Notes: generated by a model not told the origin, from the letters alone. Counted from the first letter of the stretch, positions 28,218 to 36,237 are shown. The stretch is DNA of 64,000 bases from Pararhizobium sp. (GCA_030655075.1 JAURWE010000058.1:62001-126000); one strand, 5' to 3'. Numbers and translations are program-made.

Positions 28218-28499
28218 GCGTGCTCCGGGAGGCGAAAAGGCTCCGTTGCCTTAGAGCACCGGTTCAGGGGTGCCGCAAGCCACCGAATATCCCCCATATG
28301 CCGAAAAATCCCGCCCAAGGGATGACAAGGCCCGGAGATTGGTGTAATGGCCCACGCGATCGGGAAAATCCCGGCGACCATCAATTAAAGAATGGTGTAT
28401 TCGCTCCTGCCCCACAAAGGCAAGGCTCGGCGGCCCAAGGGCCAAAGAACCGGTGTCGAGCGCTCTGGCTGTTTGAAGAAGAACGTAAAGGTTAGACCG

Positions 28500-29063
28500 A
28501 TGAACATCATCCAGCAGCTGGAAGCCGAACAGGCTGCCAAGATCGCCGCCAAGCGCACGCTTCCTGAATTCTCCGCAGGCGACACCCTCCGCGTCAACGT
28601 CCGCGTGACGGAAGGGACCCGTACCCGTGTCCAGGCTTACGAAGGCGTCTGCATCGCCCGTTCCGGCGGCGGCATCAACGAGAGCTTCACGGTCCGCAAG
28701 ATTTCCTACGGCGAAGGCGTCGAGCGCGTCTTTCCGGTTTACTCGCCGCTGGTCGAAAGCGTTGAAATCGTTCGCCGCGGCAAGGTCCGCCGTGCCAAGC
28801 TCTATTACCTGCGCGATCGTCGCGGCAAGTCTGCCCGTATCGTTGAAGACACAGGCGTTCGCGCCCGCAAGCTGAACGACGCCGAACGCGCCGCCGTTGC
28901 CGAAGAAAAGGCACGTCTGGAAGCTGAAAAGGTCGCAGCAGCACAGGCGCTCGCCGCCGAAAAGGCAGCAGCCGAAGCCGCTGAAGCCAAGGCCGCCGAA
29001 GAGGCAGCCAAGGCAAAGGCAGCTGAAGAAGCAGCCGCTGCTGCCGAGCCTGCAGCAGAATAA
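28500..29063 (+). CDS. rplS: 50S ribosomal protein L19, with long Ala/Glu-rich tail
   Basis: 187 aa. The L19 core (residues 1 to about 120) is intact: QLEAEQAAKIAAKRTLPEFSAGDTLRVNVRV, EGVCIARSGGGINESFTVRKISYGEGVERVFP, LYYLRDRRGKSARI. The following roughly 65 residues are Ala/Glu/Lys repeats (AEEAAKAKAAEEAA), likely a charged helix; E. coli L19 has 115 residues and no such tail. L19 sits at the 30S-50S interface. A strong terminator follows. The 282-base gap upstream contains its promoter and leader, but I could not assign a clear -35/-10 pair. Confidence 0.97.
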   Translation: MNIIQQLEAEQAAKIAAKRTLPEFSAGDTLRVNVRVTEGTRTRVQAYEGVCIARSGGGINESFTVRKISYGEGVERVFPVYSPLVESVEIVRRGKVRRAKLYYLRDRRGKSARIVEDTGVRARKLNDAERAAVAEEKARLEAEKVAAAQALAAEKAAAEAAEAKAAEEAAKAKAAEEAAAAAEPAAE

Positions 29064-29089
29064 GTTTCGATCTCTCAAAGGGATTGCAG

Positions 29090-29117
29090 AAAAGGCGGCC
29101 TTCGGGTCGCCTTTTTT
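29090..29117 (+). terminator. Terminator after rplS
   Basis: AAAAGGCGGCC, TTCGG loop, then GTCGCCTTTTTTC. Near-identical in plan to the terminator at 6001. Confidence 0.9.
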
Positions 29118-29257
29118 CGTTTGCGATGAAAACTGTAACGAAGTACCAGCTTTCGCTCGTCTTTTTCAGTTTCGGGACGGATTTGAGCACGGCTTCACCT
29201 TGCCAGCGGCAATCCAACTATGACAGTTTCGCCAAGCCTCAAATTCAGGAGATTTCC

Positions 29258-30067
29258 ATGACGTCCCGTCGTCACCTTCTCGCCGGCCTTGCTGCCGTCA
29301 TCGTTGCTCCCTTCGTATCCAGCGCGCCCGTCGCTGCTGCCGATCTGCCGGATCTGGCCGGCAAACCCGTCGTCGTCGTCACCGAAAACGCTTATCCGCC
29401 GCTGCAGTTCGTCGATCCGAAGACCGGCGAGGCGATCGGATGGGAATATGACGCGATGAACGAGATCGCCAAGCGGCTGAATTTCAAGGTCGAGTACCAG
29501 AACACCAGCTGGGACGCGATGATCCAGGCGGTTTCCGACGGCCAGTACAGCCTCGGCATGACCGGCATCACCATCAAGGACGAGCGCAAGGAAAAGGTCG
29601 ATTTCTCCGATCCCTACATGCGTTCGCAGCAGTTCATGCTGGTGCGCGGCGACGAGAGCCGCTTCACCGACGCCAAGACCTTCGGCACGTTTGCAGACGG
29701 TCTTGTCGGTGCACAGCCGGGCACCTCGCCGTTCTATACGGCAGTTTATGAAATCCTCGACGGCAACGAACAGAACCCGCGCATCAAACTGTTCGAGACC
29801 TTCGGCGCCACGGTTCAGGCCCTGAAGGCTGGCGACGTCGATGTCGTCCTAACCGACAGCGTCGCCGCCAAGGGGTATGTCGATGCGTCTTCGGGTGGCC
29901 TCAAGGTCATTGGCGGCCCGCTCGGCACCGAGGATTTCGGCTTCATCTTTCCGAAGGGCTCTGATCTGGTCGGCCCGGTCAACGCCGCCATCAAGGCGCT
30001 CAAAGAGGATGGAACGCTGGAAGCGCTCAACAAAAAGTGGTTCCTCGACTACAAGATGGGTCAGTGA
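29258..30067 (+). CDS. Amino-acid ABC transporter, periplasmic binding protein
   Basis: 269 aa. Residues 1-28 form a signal peptide ending APVAAADL. The mature protein is a class II-type solute-binding protein of the polar amino-acid family: VVTENAYPPLQFVDPKTGEAIGWEYDAMNEIAKRL, then SLGMTGITIKDERKEKVDFSDPYM and FGFIFPKGSDLVGPVNAAI. It delivers an amino acid to the permease encoded nine bases downstream. Which amino acid cannot be told. Start chosen at 29258, preceded by CAGGAG. Confidence 0.9.
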   Translation: MTSRRHLLAGLAAVIVAPFVSSAPVAAADLPDLAGKPVVVVTENAYPPLQFVDPKTGEAIGWEYDAMNEIAKRLNFKVEYQNTSWDAMIQAVSDGQYSLGMTGITIKDERKEKVDFSDPYMRSQQFMLVRGDESRFTDAKTFGTFADGLVGAQPGTSPFYTAVYEILDGNEQNPRIKLFETFGATVQALKAGDVDVVLTDSVAAKGYVDASSGGLKVIGGPLGTEDFGFIFPKGSDLVGPVNAAIKALKEDGTLEALNKKWFLDYKMGQ

Positions 30068-30076
30068 TCCGGGCCG

Positions 30077-30898
30077 ATGCTGCCTGCTCCCCCGGCGTCA
30101 CGTGCGTCCAAAGGTGACCGGCCCTGGTGGCTGGTCGCTCTCGTTCTCATCGCCCTTGTCCTTGCCGGCGTCATCATCGCTAACGATATCTATACTCAGG
30201 TCTTCAGCGTCGTTCTGAAGGGCCTATGGGTCACGGTCTTCGTCACCATCGCCGGCTTCATCCTCGCGACAGTGCTCGGGCTCTGCATCGCGCTGATGGG
30301 CCTGTCGGACGTCACTGCGCTCCGCCAGTTCGCCCGGTTCTACACCGAAGTGATCCGCGGCGTGCCGATCCTCGTTCTGCTGTTCTATATCGCCTTCGTC
30401 GGCGCACCGGCGCTGGTGACGCTCTGCAACCTCTTACTCTCGCCCCTCATCTCGGTCGGCATCGCCGATCCGGTCGGCGTGCGCGACATCTCCTTGATGT
30501 GGCGGGCGATCCTTGCCCTGATGATCGGCTATTCCGCCTTTATCGCCGAAGTTTTCCGCAGCGGCATCGAGGCCGTCGACAAGGGACAGATCGAGGCCGC
30601 CAAGGCGCTCGGCCTGTCGCGCTATCAGCGCTTCCGGCTGGTGGTCTTTCCGCAGGCGATCCGCGTCATCCTGCCGCCGCTCGGCAATGATTTCATCGCC
30701 ATGGTCAAGGATTCGTCGCTGGTCTCGGTGCTCGGCGTCGCCGACATCACCCAGATGGGCAAGGTCTATGCCTCGGGCTCGTTCCGGTTCTTCGAGACCT
30801 ATTCGATCGTCGCCTATGTCTATCTGATCCTGACCATCGGCCTGTCGCTCGGATTGCGCGCGCTGGAGCAGAGGTTGAAAAAAGGCTTCGAGCGCTAG
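30077..30898 (+). CDS. Amino-acid ABC transporter permease
   Basis: 273 aa with five to six helices and a HisM/GlnP-type arrangement: GLWVTVFVTIAGFILATVLGLCIALM near the start, RGVPILVLLFYIAFVG, and the EAA loop EAAKALGLSRYQRFRLVVFPQAIRVILPPLGNDFIAMVKDSSL. It passes the amino acid across the inner membrane together with the preceding binding protein. No ATPase gene follows; the next plus-strand gene is leuC, so an ATPase encoded elsewhere must serve it. Confidence 0.9.
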   Translation: MLPAPPASRASKGDRPWWLVALVLIALVLAGVIIANDIYTQVFSVVLKGLWVTVFVTIAGFILATVLGLCIALMGLSDVTALRQFARFYTEVIRGVPILVLLFYIAFVGAPALVTLCNLLLSPLISVGIADPVGVRDISLMWRAILALMIGYSAFIAEVFRSGIEAVDKGQIEAAKALGLSRYQRFRLVVFPQAIRVILPPLGNDFIAMVKDSSLVSVLGVADITQMGKVYASGSFRFFETYSIVAYVYLILTIGLSLGLRALEQRLKKGFER

Positions 30899-30930
30899 GT
30901 AAGCGGCAGAGCGCGACAGACGCGCAGCAA

Positions 30931-30965
30931 TTGCCGAAATGCGATTTAGTTGCTATATGCAGCCC
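30931..30965 (+). promoter_or_regulatory. Promoter of the leuC leader
   Basis: TTGCCG and TATATG with 17-base spacing. Six bases after the -10 box comes the ATG at 30966 that opens a 38-codon small frame, so the message would start at that ATG. Confidence 0.6.
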
Positions 30966-31082
30966 ATGGAATCCAAATTCGGATGCAATGAGCAGAGAAT
31001 CGTCGTGCTGCAGGACCACAAGCGTCTGCCGGCACGTTTCTTTGCGCTGATTTCGGGCGCGCTCAACAGCCGGCTGGGCTGA
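30966..31082 (+). CDS. Candidate leaderless small ORF (38 aa) in the leuC leader
   Basis: The frame from ATG 30966 to TGA 31080-31082 encodes MESKFGCNEQ through ALNSRLG. An ATG nine bases upstream (30957) overlaps the -10 box and is less likely to be used. No known family was recognised. Its position suits a leader peptide: the promoter points at its first codon, and its stop lies at a GGCTGG that can pair with CCAGCC ahead of six T. It has five Leu codons but no run of Leu, so a classical leucine attenuator is not shown. It could also be a non-translated leader. Confidence 0.35.
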   Translation: MESKFGCNEQRIVVLQDHKRLPARFFALISGALNSRLG

Positions 31083-31127
31083 TCTGCTCCCCCATTCCGG
31101 GCCGGCCGTTTGACCAGCCAGTTTTTT
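31072..31127 (+). terminator. Weak terminator-like element ahead of leuC
   Basis: GGCTGG (31072) and CCAGCC (31114) can pair, and AG then TTTTTT (31122-31127) follows. The 36-base loop makes this a weak helix unless the internal GGCCGGCC palindrome folds too. It ends 27 bases before the leuC ATG. Confidence 0.35.
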
Positions 31128-31153
31128 CCTTTTCTCTGCATGGATATCGCACA

Positions 31154-32563
31154 ATGAGCGCACCGCGTACACTTTACGACAAGATCTGGGACGACCACAT
31201 GGTCGATCAGCAGCCCGATGGCACCTGTCTTCTCTACATCGACCGTCACCTCGTTCACGAAGTGACGTCGCCGCAGGCCTTCGAAGGCCTGCGCATGACC
31301 GGCCGCAAGGTCCGCGCTCCGGAAAAGACCCTGGCCGTCGTCGACCACAATGTGCCGACTTCGCCCGACCGCCACCTCGGCATCAAGAACGAGGAGAGCC
31401 GCATCCAGGTGGAAGCGCTGGCGCAGAACGCCGCCGACTTCAACGTCGAGTACTATTCGGCCAGCGACATCCGCCAGGGCATCGTGCACATCGTCGGCCC
31501 GGAACAGGGTTTCACCCTGCCCGGCATGACCATCGTCTGCGGCGACAGCCACACCTCGACCCATGGCGCTTTCGGCGCACTGGCGCACGGCATCGGCACA
31601 TCCGAGGTCGAGCACGTGCTCGCCACCCAGACGCTGATCCAGAAGAAGGCTAAGAACATGCTGGTGCGTGTCGATGGCGTTCTGCCCGAGCACGTCACCG
31701 CCAAGGACATCATTCTGGCGATCATCGGTGAAATCGGCACGGCCGGCGGCACCGGCCACGTCATCGAGTTCGCCGGCGAAGCGATCCGCGCTTTGTCGAT
31801 GGAAGGCCGCATGACCATCTGCAACATGACGATCGAGGGTGGCGCCCGTGCCGGCCTGATCGCGCCGGATGAAAAGACCTTCGAATATATCAAGGGCAAG
31901 CCGCGTTCGCCGAAGGGCGAGGCGCTGGAACAGGCGATTGCCTACTGGAAGACGCTGAACACCGACGAAGGCGCGCATTATGATCGCATCGTCGTGCTCA
32001 ACGCCGCCGACCTGCCGCCGATCGTCTCCTGGGGTTCATCGCCGGAAGACGTCATCTCGGTGCAGGGTGCGGTTCCGAACCCCGATCTTATCGAAGACGA
32101 GAACAAGCGCACCTCCAAGTGGCGCGCGCTCGACTACATGGGCCTGAAGCCGGACACGAAGATCACCGACATCCACATCGACCGTGTCTTCATCGGCTCC
32201 TGCACCAACGGCCGCATCGAAGACCTGCGCGAAGTTGCCAAGGTCGTCGAAGGCCGCACGGTTGCCTCGACCGTGTCGGCGATGATCGTTCCCGGCTCCG
32301 GCCTCGTCAAGGAACAGGCGGAAGCCGAAGGCCTCGATGTCATCTTCAAGGCCGCCGGTTTTGACTGGCGCGAACCGGGCTGCTCCATGTGCCTGGCGAT
32401 GAACGACGACCGCCTGAAGCCGGGCGAGCGCTGCGCCTCGACCTCCAACCGCAATTTCGAAGGCCGCCAGGGCTTCAAGGGCCGCACGCACCTCGTGTCG
32501 CCCGCCATGGCCGCAGCGGCGGCGATTGCCGGCCACTTCGTCGATATCCGCGAGTGGAAGTAA
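31154..32563 (+). CDS. leuC: 3-isopropylmalate dehydratase large subunit
   Basis: 469 aa aconitase-family subunit that isomerises 2- to 3-isopropylmalate in leucine synthesis. Opening motif TLYDKIWDDHMV; CGDSHTSTHGAFGALAHGIGTSEVEHVLATQ; cluster cysteines in GSCTNGRIEDLR and EPGCSMCLAMNDD. It acts with LeuD, encoded on the other strand at 49852-50457, 17 kb away. The upstream leader may attenuate it. A terminator follows closely. Confidence 0.98.
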   Translation: MSAPRTLYDKIWDDHMVDQQPDGTCLLYIDRHLVHEVTSPQAFEGLRMTGRKVRAPEKTLAVVDHNVPTSPDRHLGIKNEESRIQVEALAQNAADFNVEYYSASDIRQGIVHIVGPEQGFTLPGMTIVCGDSHTSTHGAFGALAHGIGTSEVEHVLATQTLIQKKAKNMLVRVDGVLPEHVTAKDIILAIIGEIGTAGGTGHVIEFAGEAIRALSMEGRMTICNMTIEGGARAGLIAPDEKTFEYIKGKPRSPKGEALEQAIAYWKTLNTDEGAHYDRIVVLNAADLPPIVSWGSSPEDVISVQGAVPNPDLIEDENKRTSKWRALDYMGLKPDTKITDIHIDRVFIGSCTNGRIEDLREVAKVVEGRTVASTVSAMIVPGSGLVKEQAEAEGLDVIFKAAGFDWREPGCSMCLAMNDDRLKPGERCASTSNRNFEGRQGFKGRTHLVSPAMAAAAAIAGHFVDIREWK

Positions 32564-32570
32564 CAATCTG

Positions 32571-32597
32571 AAGGAGAGCGCGTTGCGCTCTCCTTTT
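32571..32597 (+). terminator. Terminator after leuC
   Basis: AAGGAGAGCGC, GTT loop, GCGCTCTCCTTTT; perfect stem ending in a T-run, eight bases after the stop. Confidence 0.9.
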
Positions 32598-32599
32598 GC

Positions 32600-33151
32600 C
32601 TATCTCACCACCACGACCCTTGTCCCGGCCCGCATGAACCGGATCAACCGCTTCATCGCCGGCAGGCTGACGGCGATGCATCCCTCCGTTGGCAGGTAGC
32701 CCGGCCGGTTGAGATGGAAGAAGATCGCTGAGCCGCGATTGCGGCCACGCGCTGAAATATTCCAGTCCATCACCAGACAGACATCGTAGAGACCGTCGCT
32801 GCGCATCAGCTCTTCATGGCTGGCTGTAAACGGCTTTGAAACCGGGCGATTGTAGCGCGCATGCGCAGGTGCGTCGCACCAGAGCATGCTGCTGCGCGTC
32901 CGCGCCAGCGGCAAAGCGGTCGGTGGCAGCGTCGTCCGGTCGGCCCGCAGATAGCCGCCAAGCAGCGCCATCGATGAAAGGGGTGTGGCGCCATCACCCT
33001 CGCGCTTGCGGCTGGTGATGCCGCTGCGGCCGATAGCGGCCTGCTCCACGCGGCCTCCGGCACAAACCAGTGCGCGGCTCTTCTGTCCGGGCGCGCGGCG
33101 CACTGTGATCTGGAAGCGTTTTTTCGGGGCCTGTTTTGGCATTGGGCGCAT
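32600..33151 (-). CDS. L,D-transpeptidase (YkuD) domain protein
   Basis: 183 aa. The catalytic motif FFHLNRPGYLPTEGCIAVS gives His146 and Cys158, the YkuD pattern HXn-(S/T)XGC. Some residues around it (VCLVMDWN, RGSAIF) match the short YkuD proteins often annotated as L,D-transpeptidase catalytic domain-containing. No signal peptide is evident; the N-terminus is basic (MPKQAPKKRFQITVRR), which is odd for a cell-wall enzyme, so location is uncertain. Start at 33151 or 33142; neither has a clear ribosome site. Confidence 0.8.
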   Translation of the reverse strand: MRPMPKQAPKKRFQITVRRAPGQKSRALVCAGGRVEQAAIGRSGITSRKREGDGATPLSSMALLGGYLRADRTTLPPTALPLARTRSSMLWCDAPAHARYNRPVSKPFTASHEELMRSDGLYDVCLVMDWNISARGRNRGSAIFFHLNRPGYLPTEGCIAVSLPAMKRLIRFMRAGTRVVVVR

Positions 33152-33291
33152 TTAATTCACAGTTATTTGCTTTGCCCGTGAGGTGAAACATCACCATAGC
33201 ACGGAAAGGCAAGAACCGGCGGCTGAAACCGTCTAGACTTGCCACTGACCGATTTGGCTCAGGTTCGAATCGATAATCAAGAGGGAAACGC

Positions 33292-33975
33292 ATGACAGCC
33301 CGGACGATTCTTCTTGTCGACGATGACAATGATCTGCGCGAAACCCTGGTCGAGCAGCTGTCGCTCTACGAGGAATTCGACATCAAGCAGGAATCCACCG
33401 CCACCAAAGGCATCCAGACGGCGCGCGCGCAGCAGATCGACCTTCTGGTCATGGACGTCGGCCTGCCGGACATGGATGGCCGCGAAGCGGTCAAGCTGCT
33501 GCGCAAGGGTGGCTTCAAGCCGCCGATCATCATGCTCACCGGCCACGATACCGATTCCGACACGATCCTTGGACTGGAAGCCGGTGCCAACGACTATGTG
33601 ACAAAGCCCTTCCGCTTTGCCGTGCTGCTTGCCCGCATCCGCGCCCAGTTGCGCCAGCACGAGCAGAGTGAAGACGCGACTTTCACCGTCGGCCCCTACA
33701 CGTTCAAGCCCGGCCAGAAGCTGCTGACGCTGGAAAACGGCCAGAAGATCCGGCTGACGGAAAAGGAAGCCGCCATCATCCGCTACCTCTATCGCGCCGA
33801 CCAGAAGGTCGTCACCCGCGACGTGCTGCTCGAAGAGGTCTGGGGCTACAATTCCGGCGTCACCACCCACACGCTGGAAACGCATGTCTACCGGCTGCGC
33901 CAGAAAATCGAGCGCGACCCTTCCAATGCCGAGATATTGGTGACAGAAAACGGTGGCTATAAGATCGTCCCCTGA
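33292..33975 (+). CDS. OmpR-family response regulator (CenR-like by context)
   Basis: 227 aa. Receiver domain with acidic pocket DDDN, phospho-acceptor Asp55 in VMDVGLPDMDG, Thr in IMLTGHD and Lys in VTKPFRF; then a winged-helix output domain with LTEKEAAIIRYLYRADQKVVTRDVLLEEVWGYNSG and THTLETHVYRLRQKIE. No histidine kinase is adjacent. The sequence and the neighbours (cyclic-nucleotide-binding protein, xthA, LolA-like, ftsK) recall the envelope regulator CenR of Alphaproteobacteria, but I rate this as inference. Confidence 0.9.
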   Translation: MTARTILLVDDDNDLRETLVEQLSLYEEFDIKQESTATKGIQTARAQQIDLLVMDVGLPDMDGREAVKLLRKGGFKPPIIMLTGHDTDSDTILGLEAGANDYVTKPFRFAVLLARIRAQLRQHEQSEDATFTVGPYTFKPGQKLLTLENGQKIRLTEKEAAIIRYLYRADQKVVTRDVLLEEVWGYNSGVTTHTLETHVYRLRQKIERDPSNAEILVTENGGYKIVP

Positions 33976-33997
33976 CCGCCTGCCGGAGTGACCGCCC

Positions 33998-34453
33998 GTG
34001 TCCATGAACGACGACATCGCCTTGCTCTCCATCGTGCCGCTGTTTGCGGAACTCGGTGAGGACAAGCTGCGGCTGATCGCGTTCGGTGCTGAACACCGGC
34101 GCGTCTCGGCCGGCCAGGAGCTGTTCCGCGAGGGCACGCCTGCCGATTGCGGCTTTGCCGTCGGTTTTGGCCGCTTCAGCCTCAGCAGCGCCAGCCGGGA
34201 TGGCCAGCCGGTGGTCCACGAGATGGCAGGACGGGGCTCGCTTCTGTCGGAACTGGCGCTGATTTCCGCCGTCCCGCGCAAGTTCACCGCAACGGCAGAC
34301 GAAGACAGCGACGTCATCCGCATCAACCGTCCGTTGTTCCGGCGCATGCTGGAGGAATATCCCGAGGTTGCGACCATCGTCGAGACACGGCTGCGCGACA
34401 ACCTCAGTGCGCTGGCCCGCCGGGCGGGCGCCATGCAGGGCCGTTTCGCCTAA
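33998..34453 (+). CDS. Cyclic nucleotide-binding domain protein without DNA-binding domain
   Basis: 151 aa, essentially one Crp-type beta-barrel: LLSIVPLFAELGEDKLRLIAFGAEHRRVSAGQELFREGTPAD runs over residues 9-50, then GRGSLLSELALISAVPRKFTATADEDSDVIRINRPLF. The phosphate-binding cassette lacks the full RXS pair typical of strong cAMP binders, so ligand binding is uncertain. No helix-turn-helix follows. It starts 22 bases after the response regulator (GTG 33998 after GGAG) and probably shares its mRNA. A dispersed repeat follows the stop. Confidence 0.85.
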   Translation: MSMNDDIALLSIVPLFAELGEDKLRLIAFGAEHRRVSAGQELFREGTPADCGFAVGFGRFSLSSASRDGQPVVHEMAGRGSLLSELALISAVPRKFTATADEDSDVIRINRPLFRRMLEEYPEVATIVETRLRDNLSALARRAGAMQGRFA

Positions 34454-34508
34454 CGCATGTCTCCCAAAAGCGCGCAACGTTTTGGGATAAAGACATGGAT
34501 AAAACCAA
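34454..34508 (+). repeat. Dispersed palindromic repeat, copy B
   Basis: CGCATGTCTCCCAAAAG, then CGTTTTGGGATAAAGACATG; same unit as at 21887 and 62726. It begins directly after the stop of the cyclic-nucleotide-binding gene and ends near the convergent xthA stop. Confidence 0.8.
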
Positions 34509-34511
34509 GAT

Positions 34512-35315
34512 TTAAAAATCGAAATGCGCGATAACCGGCACATGGTCGGATGGCCGCTCCCAGCCGCGCGCTTCGCGCAGCACATCCACCTTCACCAGAT
34601 GTGGGCCCAGATCGGCCGAGGACCAGATATGGTCGAGGCGGCGGCCCTTGTTGGCGGCAGACCAGTCCTGCGCCCGGTAGCTCCACCACGTATAGAGCTT
34701 CTCGCTCTGCGGCACATGCTGGCGCATCAGATCGAGCCAGGCACCGCGCCGCATGATCTCGGTCATGCCTTCGGTTTCGACCGGGGTATGGCTGACGATC
34801 TTCAGAAGCGCCTTGTGCGACCAGACGTCGTTCTCCAGCGGCGCGATGTTGAGATCGCCGACCAGCACCGAGGACACACCGGCCTCTGATTCCGCATGCA
34901 GCAGCTTCATCTCCTCGATGAAATCGAGTTTGTGGCCAAACTTCGGATTGATCGTCCGGTCCGGCTCGTCGCCGCCGGCCGGCACATAGAAATTGTGCAG
35001 CCGGATCGTCTTGCCACCGGCCTGAAACACCGCAGAAATATGGCGGCTGTCGCCGACATTGCAGTAGTCCTGCCGATGCGTGAGATCGAGCGGCACTTTG
35101 GAAATCGTGGCGACGCCGTGATAGCCCTTCTGGCCGTGCACGACGATGTGCGGATAGCCCATCTCCTGCAGCGGCAGGAAGGGGAACAGATCATTCGGAC
35201 ACTTGGTTTCCTGCAGGCACAGGATATCCGGCTGATAGGTCTCAAGGAAGGATTGAACGATCGGCAGCCGCAACCGGACGGAGTTGATGTTCCAGGTCGC
35301 GATCGAGAATGCCAT
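34512..35315 (-). CDS. xthA: Exodeoxyribonuclease III
   Basis: 267 aa, the usual length of ExoIII/AP endonuclease. Metal and catalytic motifs are complete: IATWNINSVRLRL, LCLQETKCPND, DLNIAPLENDVW, and SDHVPVIAHFDF at the C-terminus. It cleaves abasic sites and degrades 3' ends during base-excision repair. Its promoter appears to lie at 35369-35396, between two terminator-like hairpins. Confidence 0.96.
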   Translation of the reverse strand: MAFSIATWNINSVRLRLPIVQSFLETYQPDILCLQETKCPNDLFPFLPLQEMGYPHIVVHGQKGYHGVATISKVPLDLTHRQDYCNVGDSRHISAVFQAGGKTIRLHNFYVPAGGDEPDRTINPKFGHKLDFIEEMKLLHAESEAGVSSVLVGDLNIAPLENDVWSHKALLKIVSHTPVETEGMTEIMRRGAWLDLMRQHVPQSEKLYTWWSYRAQDWSAANKGRRLDHIWSSADLGPHLVKVDVLREARGWERPSDHVPVIAHFDF

Positions 35316-35338
35316 GTCCGAGGTCCTGCTACCGGTAT

Positions 35339-35372
35339 GAAAAAGGGCACCGCCACAAGCGGAGCCCCTTTA
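35339..35372 (-). terminator. Terminator-like hairpin in the xthA leader
   Basis: On the minus strand GGGGCTCCGC, short loop, GCGGTGCCC, then TTTTT, ending 24 bases before the xthA ATG. It begins at the predicted start of the xthA message. Confidence 0.6.
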
Positions 35373-35396
35373 TAGTCGGCATGCGATGCAAGACAA
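35369..35396 (-). promoter_or_regulatory. Candidate xthA promoter
   Basis: TTGTCT and TATAAA at 16-base spacing on the minus strand, upstream of xthA and downstream of the lolA-gene terminator. Confidence 0.5.
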
Positions 35397-35407
35397 TTGC
35401 CGCGCTT

Positions 35408-35459
35408 GAAAAAAGCACCGGTCTTCCAGCGGAAACAAAAGCCGCTTCGGACCGGTGCT
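35408..35459 (-). terminator. Terminator overlapping the LolA-like stop codon
   Basis: AGCACCGGTC and GACCGGTGCT form a perfect outer stem with an inner AGCGG/CCGCT-type helix, followed by TTTTTTC. The 5' arm includes bases of the TAG stop (35458-35460). Confidence 0.88.
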
Positions 35460-36123
35460 AAAGCTTGTTGCGCGCCTCTTCGGGTATACGGAAAATCCGG
35501 TCGTTGAGCTCGACGCCGGTCTGAACGTTGAAAACCATGACGGAGGTGTCCTTGCCCTGCGCGTCGGTGATCGTCCACTGGCGGATATCGTAGCTCTTGG
35601 GGTCGAACATCATCGTGATGGTCGAATCGCCGAAGATCGTCTTGTCGCCGAGAACGATGGTGGTGAGATCGGCCTCTTCCTTGACGTTGCGCACCATCTT
35701 GCTCGACAGATCGATCGTCTCGCCGAGCAGCAGCTTCAGCGGCGTCTTCGACAATGGATAGATGTCCCAGGTCTTCAGCTTCTGGTTTCCGATAACCACC
35801 GACTTGCCATCGGAAATCACGCGCATCGGCGACGGTTCGTCGTAGTTGAAACGGATTTTCCCCGGACGGCCGATGAAGAACTTGCCGCCGGTCTGGTCGC
35901 CGCGCGGCCCGAACTGCACGAATTCGCCACTCATGGTTTTGACCGAGGCAAAGTGGTCGGCAATTTTCTGCGCTGCGGCGGACGCTTGCGCCAAAGCCGG
36001 CCGCGCCGTCAGCGACGGCAGGCCAAAAGCCGCGATCAGCGCCAGCCCGCCGATAAACGAGCGGCGGCCAACGGCAGCGCCATCCTGCAAAACGGCTGTC
36101 TGATGCTGAACAATCTTGCTCAT
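35458..36123 (-). CDS. LolA-like outer-membrane lipoprotein carrier protein with Tat-type signal
   Basis: 221 aa. Residues 1-45 include RRSFIGGLALIAAFGLPS and end ARPALAQA: a twin-arginine plus hydrophobic stretch rather than a plain Sec signal. The mature part has LolA features: MSGEFVQFGPRGDQTGGKFFIGRPGKIRFNYDEPSPM and VISDGKSVVIGNQKLKTWDIYPLSKTPL. LolA chaperones lipoproteins across the periplasm. ATG at 36123 after AAGGAGATACAC. It follows ftsK on the same strand, a common alphaproteobacterial pairing. Confidence 0.9.
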   Translation of the reverse strand: MSKIVQHQTAVLQDGAAVGRRSFIGGLALIAAFGLPSLTARPALAQASAAAQKIADHFASVKTMSGEFVQFGPRGDQTGGKFFIGRPGKIRFNYDEPSPMRVISDGKSVVIGNQKLKTWDIYPLSKTPLKLLLGETIDLSSKMVRNVKEEADLTTIVLGDKTIFGDSTITMMFDPKSYDIRQWTITDAQGKDTSVMVFNVQTGVELNDRIFRIPEEARNKL

Positions 36124-36237
36124 GTGTATCTCCTTCAAGTCTCGCACCTTATCTGGAGCGCAAGTGCGGCTCCTTCAAGGCGTTGACGCCAGCCATCGGT
36201 GGTCATCAACCCGGCGTACCGCCAGCGGGAGCCGGTC

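Noticed and set aside
30966..31082. Classical leucine attenuator leader peptide
   Set aside because: No run of leucine codons is present, so only a generic leader ORF is claimed.
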